Source: Qipengyuania seohaensis (lineage in GTDB: Bacteria; Pseudomonadota; Alphaproteobacteria; Sphingomonadales; Sphingomonadaceae). Taken from it: a stretch of DNA of 64,000 bases. Shown piece by piece: positions 60,175 through 64,000 of this stretch. Numbering within the stretch: position 1 is the stretch's first letter; each line of letters starts with the position of its first letter. The notes under the pieces were generated by a model. It did no database searches. It had not been told where the DNA came from and saw only the letters and a list, made by a program, of their open reading frames with translations. The translations under genes and the position numbers were made by a program. The stretch lies in the NCBI RefSeq assembly GCF_002795865.1, contig NZ_CP024920.1, positions 2,453,001 to 2,517,000 on the forward strand, written 5' to 3'.

Positions 60175-61377
60175 TTGCAGCATTTCCCTGACGCCCGGTC
60201 CGTAGTTCGCGCCCTCGCGCCGGACGAGCCAGTAATCCTCAACCGCCCGCACGCCGCAGCGCGCGCTGCCCGCTTCTTCGTCGAGAAGTTTCCGGGAAAG
60301 TCGCTCTATGCCGTGAAGGCGAATCCGTCGCCCGACCTGTTCCGCATCCTGTGGGACAATGGAGTCACGCATTACGACGTGGCCTCCATCGCCGAAGTGC
60401 GCCTGACCCGCTCTGTGCTGCCCGAAGCGACGCTGTGCTTCATGCACCCGGTCAAATCGCGCGGTGCAATCCGCGAGGCTTATTTCGACCACGGCGTAAG
60501 GACCTTCAGCCTCGACTCGAGCGATGAACTCGCCAAGATCGTGGAAGCGACCCGCGATGCCGACGGCAACGATGCTACCGACCTGCGCCTCTGCGTCCGT
60601 CTACGCGTTTCCAGCGAACACGCAGCGCTGAGCCTTGCCTCCAAATTCGGCTGCGACCTTACCGAAGCGCCTGCGCTGCTGCAGGAAACCCGTCAGTATG
60701 CCGATTGGCTGGGCGTTTGCTTCCATGTGGGCAGCCAGGCGATGAGCCCGTTCGCCTATGTTCAGGCGCTCGACCGTACGCGTGCCGCGATTGCGGAGGC
60801 TTCCGTGGTCATCGACATGATCGATGTGGGCGGGGGCTTCCCAAGCGTCTATCCGGGCATGGAACCGCCGCCGCTGGAAGATTACTTCACCATCATTCAC
60901 CAGCACTTCTATGCGCTGCCGATCGCCTACAACGCCGAGTTGTGGTGTGAGCCCGGCCGTGCGCTGTGCGCGGAATACTCCAGCCTTGTGGTGAAGGTTG
61001 AAAAGCGCCGCGGAGAGGAACTCTACATCAACGACGGCGCCTATGGCGCGTTATTCGATGCCGCGCATGTCGACTGGAAATTTCCCGTCCGCGCGCTGGA
61101 AGACGACCTCATCAAGCCGGAAATGGATTTCGCCTTCTACGGCCCGACCTGCGACGATGCCGACTACATGCCCGGCCCGTTCAACCTGCCGGAAGACATC
61201 CAGGCTGGCGATTATATCGAGATCGGTATGCTCGGCGCATATGGTGCTGCGATGAAGACCGATTTCAACGGTTTCGGCTCTGCCGAGCGCATTATCGTCG
61301 AGGACGAGCCGATGGCGAGCCTTTACGACGGCAGCCGCACGCGTCCCGCCGCCGACAACGTCGTCAGCCTCAGGTAA
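60175..61377 (+). CDS. Type III PLP ornithine/lysine decarboxylase
   Basis: A 400-aa fold-type III (alanine-racemase-like) basic amino-acid decarboxylase. The PLP Lys48 is in YAVKANP, the pyridoxal-phosphate loop is in DVGGGFPSVYPG, EPGRALCAEYS and the catalytic Cys near 326 is in GPTCDDADYMPGP. Ornithine use giving putrescine is inferred from the nearby spermidine pathway. The TTG at 60175 (QHFPDARSVVRAL) fits the family; an in-frame TTG at 60130 adds 15 residues. Confidence 0.92.
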   Translation: MQHFPDARSVVRALAPDEPVILNRPHAAARAARFFVEKFPGKSLYAVKANPSPDLFRILWDNGVTHYDVASIAEVRLTRSVLPEATLCFMHPVKSRGAIREAYFDHGVRTFSLDSSDELAKIVEATRDADGNDATDLRLCVRLRVSSEHAALSLASKFGCDLTEAPALLQETRQYADWLGVCFHVGSQAMSPFAYVQALDRTRAAIAEASVVIDMIDVGGGFPSVYPGMEPPPLEDYFTIIHQHFYALPIAYNAELWCEPGRALCAEYSSLVVKVEKRRGEELYINDGAYGALFDAAHVDWKFPVRALEDDLIKPEMDFAFYGPTCDDADYMPGPFNLPEDIQAGDYIEIGMLGAYGAAMKTDFNGFGSAERIIVEDEPMASLYDGSRTRPAADNVVSLR

Positions 61378-61389
61378 TTCCTCGTCTGC

Positions 61390-62157
61390 TTAACCGTGCT
61401 CGGCGCGATGGCGATCAAGCACGGAAGCGACACGTCCAAGTGCTTCCCCCACGTAATCGGGAAAGCGCTTCTCGCCGAATTCGAAAATCGCATTGTGGGC
61501 TGCAGCGATCCGCTTTGCGTCGGCCCAGTCGATCCCGAGATCGATCGCCCATGCGCGAAATTCGTCCGCCGCACCCGCGCGCGGCTCCAGCGCCTTGGCG
61601 AGCGTGGGGTGGAACGACAGGCGCTTTATCATTGGAAGCAGGGAAAGCGGGAAGCCCTTGTCCAGATAGACGAAGGTGTCATCCACGTGGATCGTGCCGC
61701 TGGGCCGGTGCAAGGCGAGAACCGATGAAAAGTGCACGCTTTCGTCATCGCTGACGAGCGGCACCCCGCGAGGGACTGAAAAGGTCAGGTCCGGCCCGAA
61801 CCGTTCGTTCATCGCAACGTCTTCGCAGAGCATTTCCTGCCAGGGAAGCGAGGGGAACTTGTCGATATGGCGCGCAGTGCCGAACAGCTCTGCCTCCGGA
61901 TAGGCCTGGTGCATCCATTCGCAATGGATGGTGTGGAAGGGATGGAGGTTGAGGATCGCCGAGATCTTGGCTTTGCCGACTATCGCATCGATCTGCGCCC
62001 GAATGCCGTCGTCCAGCGTGTAGCTGTCGAGGAAGACGAAATGCCCGTCGGGCAACTTCACAAGCGAACACTGGGTGCCGATTTCCAGCATCCCGATCCT
62101 GAATTCGCCCCTGACGGTCCAGAAACCGTCGCCCAAGTCTACGAGCCTATCTGCCAA
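61390..62157 (-). CDS. Degenerate MBL-fold-like protein
   Basis: A 255-aa protein with a metallo-beta-lactamase-like layout: LVKLPDGHFVFLDSYTLDDG, then NLHPFHTIHCEWMH where the THxHxDH metal motif would lie, and later TIHVDDTFVYLD. The canonical motif is replaced by His-X2-His-X2-His, so metal binding may differ. It resembles DUF4336-type proteins. It converges with the decarboxylase gene across 12 nt. Confidence 0.75.
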   Translation of the reverse strand: MADRLVDLGDGFWTVRGEFRIGMLEIGTQCSLVKLPDGHFVFLDSYTLDDGIRAQIDAIVGKAKISAILNLHPFHTIHCEWMHQAYPEAELFGTARHIDKFPSLPWQEMLCEDVAMNERFGPDLTFSVPRGVPLVSDDESVHFSSVLALHRPSGTIHVDDTFVYLDKGFPLSLLPMIKRLSFHPTLAKALEPRAGAADEFRAWAIDLGIDWADAKRIAAAHNAIFEFGEKRFPDYVGEALGRVASVLDRHRAEHG

Positions 62158-62207
62158 GTCTATCCTCCTGTCCGCTTCCTTAACCCGCGAGCAGGCGTTT
62201 CTTTCCG

Positions 62208-62906
62208 CTAGTCGAAGCCGACGAAGCGGGCTGCTTCATCGACGCTCTTGCGCGTACTGACCACCGCGTTGGCGGGGAATTCCTCGTTGGGCCATCCCAA
62301 TGCGACCGCTTTCATGATCACCTGCTCGTCCGGAATGCCTGCGTGTTCACGCACCACAGGGCTTTGCATTATGCCTTGCGAGTTGATGACACAGCCGAGT
62401 CCGCGACTCCACGCGGCGTTGACGAGGCAGGTGGTGACCGCTCCGCAATCGAAGGCGGTATCGTCGCTGCCGCCCAATTCCTTGTCGTAGGTCACTATAA
62501 CGCACACCGGAGCATCGAACTGGCGGAAACCGCGCAGGACCCAGTCCTGTCGTTTTTCCTTGTCGTCGCGCTCGATGCCCATCGCGCCGAAAAGCTGCTT
62601 GGCGACGCCGATCTGACGTTCGCGGTGAACGCCGGCAAACGGCTCGCCGCGGCGGAACTCGCGGCTGTCCGGCACGCCTGCGAGAATGTTTTCGGTGTTG
62701 CCCTTGCGGATCCGGTCGAGCGGTTCGCCGGTGATGACATGAAAATGCCAGGGCTGGGTGTTCATCGAGGAAGGTGAGCGCATGGCGATCGAGAGGACCT
62801 CTTCGATCAGCTCACGCGGCACCGGCTTGTCCAGATAGCCGCGAATGCTGCGCCTTCCGCGCACCACTTCTTCGTAGGTCTGTTCCCGATTACCGCTCAC
62901 TTCCAT
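62208..62906 (-). CDS. Nitroreductase family protein
   Basis: A 232-aa FMN nitroreductase: RGRRSIRGYLDKPVPRE, MRSPSSMNTQPWHFHVITG and the C-terminal KAVALGWPNEEFPAN are the FMN and dimer-interface motifs. Its layout, with the roughly 30-residue insert NILAGVPDSREFRRGEPF, parallels the first nitroreductase (414-1088). The physiological substrate is unknown. It is followed by the degenerate MBL gene on the same strand. Confidence 0.88.
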   Translation of the reverse strand: MEVSGNREQTYEEVVRGRRSIRGYLDKPVPRELIEEVLSIAMRSPSSMNTQPWHFHVITGEPLDRIRKGNTENILAGVPDSREFRRGEPFAGVHRERQIGVAKQLFGAMGIERDDKEKRQDWVLRGFRQFDAPVCVIVTYDKELGGSDDTAFDCGAVTTCLVNAAWSRGLGCVINSQGIMQSPVVREHAGIPDEQVIMKAVALGWPNEEFPANAVVSTRKSVDEAARFVGFD

Positions 62907-62965
62907 CTCCCTTTAGGCGGGAAAGGATTAGCGCAGCGAAGCGGCTCGGTAAAATCCGTTACGGA

Positions 62966-64000
62966 TCAGGCTGCCTTGCGCAGTTCCAAATCCATGCGGT
63001 CCCAGATTTCGACCAAAGCAGCGACGAGTTCGTCCATCATCGCTTCGCTGTGCGCGGGGCCGGGAGTGAAGCGCAAACGCTCTGTTCCGCGGGGCACGGT
63101 GGGGAAGTTGATCGGCTGGACGTAGACGCCGTATTCGGCGAGCAGAATGTCGCTGATTTTCTTTGCGCGAACCGGATCGCCGACCATCAGCGGAACGATA
63201 TGCGTGGTGCTGTCCATGACCGGCAGGCCCGCTCCCCGCATCTTCGCTTTCAGGCTGGCTGCTGCTGCCTGCTGTGCGTCGCGTTCTTCGCTGGAGCCCT
63301 TGAGGTGGCGGACCGCTGCGAGCACACCTGCGACCAGCACCGGGCTGAGCGAGGTGGTGAAGATGAAGCCAGGGGCATAGGAGCGGATGCAGTCGATCAC
63401 GCGGGTGTCGGCCGCGATGTACCCGCCCATGACGCCGAAAGCCTTGCCCAGCGTGCCCTCGATGATATCGATGCGGTCGGCCGCTTCGTCACGTTCGGTG
63501 ATGCCGCCGCCGCGCTTGCCATACATGCCTACCGCGTGAACTTCGTCGACATAGGTGAGGGCATTGTACTTTTCAGCCAAGTCGCAGATCGCATGGACCG
63601 GGGCGACATCGCCGTCCATGGAGTAAACGCTCTCGAAAGCGATCAACTTGGGCGTTGCCTCGTCTTCAGCGGCGAGGAGCTCTTCGAGATGATCGAGATC
63701 GTTATGACGGAAGACGCGCTTCTCGCAGCCTGAATTGCGAATGCCGGCAATCATGCTGGCATGGTTCAACTCATCGGAGAATATCACGCAGCCGGGCAGC
63801 AGCTTGGCCAGCGTCGAGAGCGTTGCATCGTTCGACACATATCCGCTGGTGAACAGCAGCGCGCCGTCCTTGCCGTGCAGGTCGGCCAATTCCTGTTCCA
63901 GCTCTACGTGCAGGTGTGTGTTGCCGCCGATATTGCGCGTGCCGCCCGAACCTGCGCCGACATCGTGAAGCGCATTTTCCATCGCTTCTATGACCTTGGG
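62966..64000 (-). CDS. hemA: 5-aminolevulinate synthase, N-terminus outside window
   Basis: The C-terminal part (about 344 codons, running off the right edge) of the C4-pathway ALA synthase that condenses glycine with succinyl-CoA for heme. PLP-fold motifs: [13 protein letters not shown], the Glu in [10 protein letters not shown], the Asp of [13 protein letters not shown], and the Schiff-base Lys in [11 protein letters not shown]. The first in-window ATG at 63982 is internal: codons continue upstream. Full family length is about 400 aa. Confidence 0.95.
   Translation of the reverse strand, partial: PKVIEAMENALHDVGAGSGGTRNIGGNTHLHVELEQELADLHGKDGALLFTSGYVSNDATLSTLAKLLPGCVIFSDELNHASMIAGIRNSGCEKRVFRHNDLDHLEELLAAEDEATPKLIAFESVYSMDGDVAPVHAICDLAEKYNALTYVDEVHAVGMYGKRGGGITERDEAADRIDIIEGTLGKAFGVMGGYIAADTRVIDCIRSYAPGFIFTTSLSPVLVAGVLAAVRHLKGSSEERDAQQAAAASLKAKMRGAGLPVMDSTTHIVPLMVGDPVRAKKISDILLAEYGVYVQPINFPTVPRGTERLRFTPGPAHSEAMMDELVAALVEIWDRMDLELRKAA

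Noticed and set aside
1..64000. tRNA or rRNA genes, insertion sequences, prophage or CRISPR array
   Set aside because: No cloverleaf-like sequence, transposase motif, phage gene or regularly spaced repeat was recognised on either strand; a tRNAscan or repeat finder run would be decisive.

Overview
The window looks like core chromosome of an alphaproteobacterium, most likely order Sphingomonadales, family Erythrobacteraceae. The reasons are the GC-rich codon use, the rpmF-plsX-fabH-ihfA-merR operon, a C4-pathway 5-aminolevulinate synthase, a MucR zinc-finger regulator, a DUF1489 protein, and a spermidine route of carboxy(nor)spermidine dehydrogenase plus decarboxylase. The family-level placement is inference; no 16S, tRNA, IS element, prophage or CRISPR array was seen. 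No gene-free stretch exceeds about 300 bases.

Layout. 1-4.1 kb: a 5'-cut immunity-like ORF, a nitroreductase, cysS, a D-2-hydroxyacid dehydrogenase and two small minus-strand genes. 4.1-4.9 kb: a LexA/S24-type HTH regulator behind a cluster of TCCTA/TAGGA half-sites. 5-9.3 kb: a glyoxalase-II-like hydrolase, a MAPEG protein and the rpmF (too short for most ORF callers)-plsX-fabH-ihfA-merR operon. 9.3-15.8 kb (minus): methyltransferase, smc, two DsbA-like oxidoreductases and a DciA/DUF721 protein. 15.8-24.5 kb: mutY, a 2-TM protein under a perfect palindrome, serine hydrolase, nudC, FrnE-like DsbA, small exported proteins, an entericidin, DUF1489, mgtE, and a cyclophilin with a coupled small membrane protein. 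24.5-33.7 kb: miaB, phoH, ybeY, corC, a LysR regulator, then minus-strand plsC, fur, mucR, rimI, tsaB, a RutE-like reductase and an Nfu protein.

33.7-46.9 kb: a large M16 peptidase, class II DAHP synthase, a diguanylate cyclase with an intact I-site, ergothioneine genes egtB-egtD, a retropepsin-like protease, the trehalose operon otsB-GH15-otsA and an orphan receiver. 47-64 kb: tyrosine phosphatase, thioredoxin reductase, two MAPEG proteins, a Thr/Ser dehydratase, the polyamine locus (carboxynorspermidine synthase, S41-like protease, three lipoproteins, NspC), a truncated lipase-like gene, DUF3137/LemA, ornithine-type decarboxylase behind a candidate leader peptide, a degenerate MBL protein, a nitroreductase and hemA running off the right edge.

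The decarboxylase (putrescine), the dehydrogenase (carboxyspermidine) and NspC (spermidine) together give a complete S-adenosylmethionine-independent spermidine route within about 10 kb. Points most worth a second look: (1) the TCCTA-N6-TAGGA element, present both at the S24 regulator and as a 9-bp-arm palindrome beside a small membrane-protein gene 13 kb away; (2) the 31-codon leader ORF whose RNA can pair with the decarboxylase Shine-Dalgarno; (3) egtB, whose conserved N-terminus lies upstream of every ATG/GTG/TTG.
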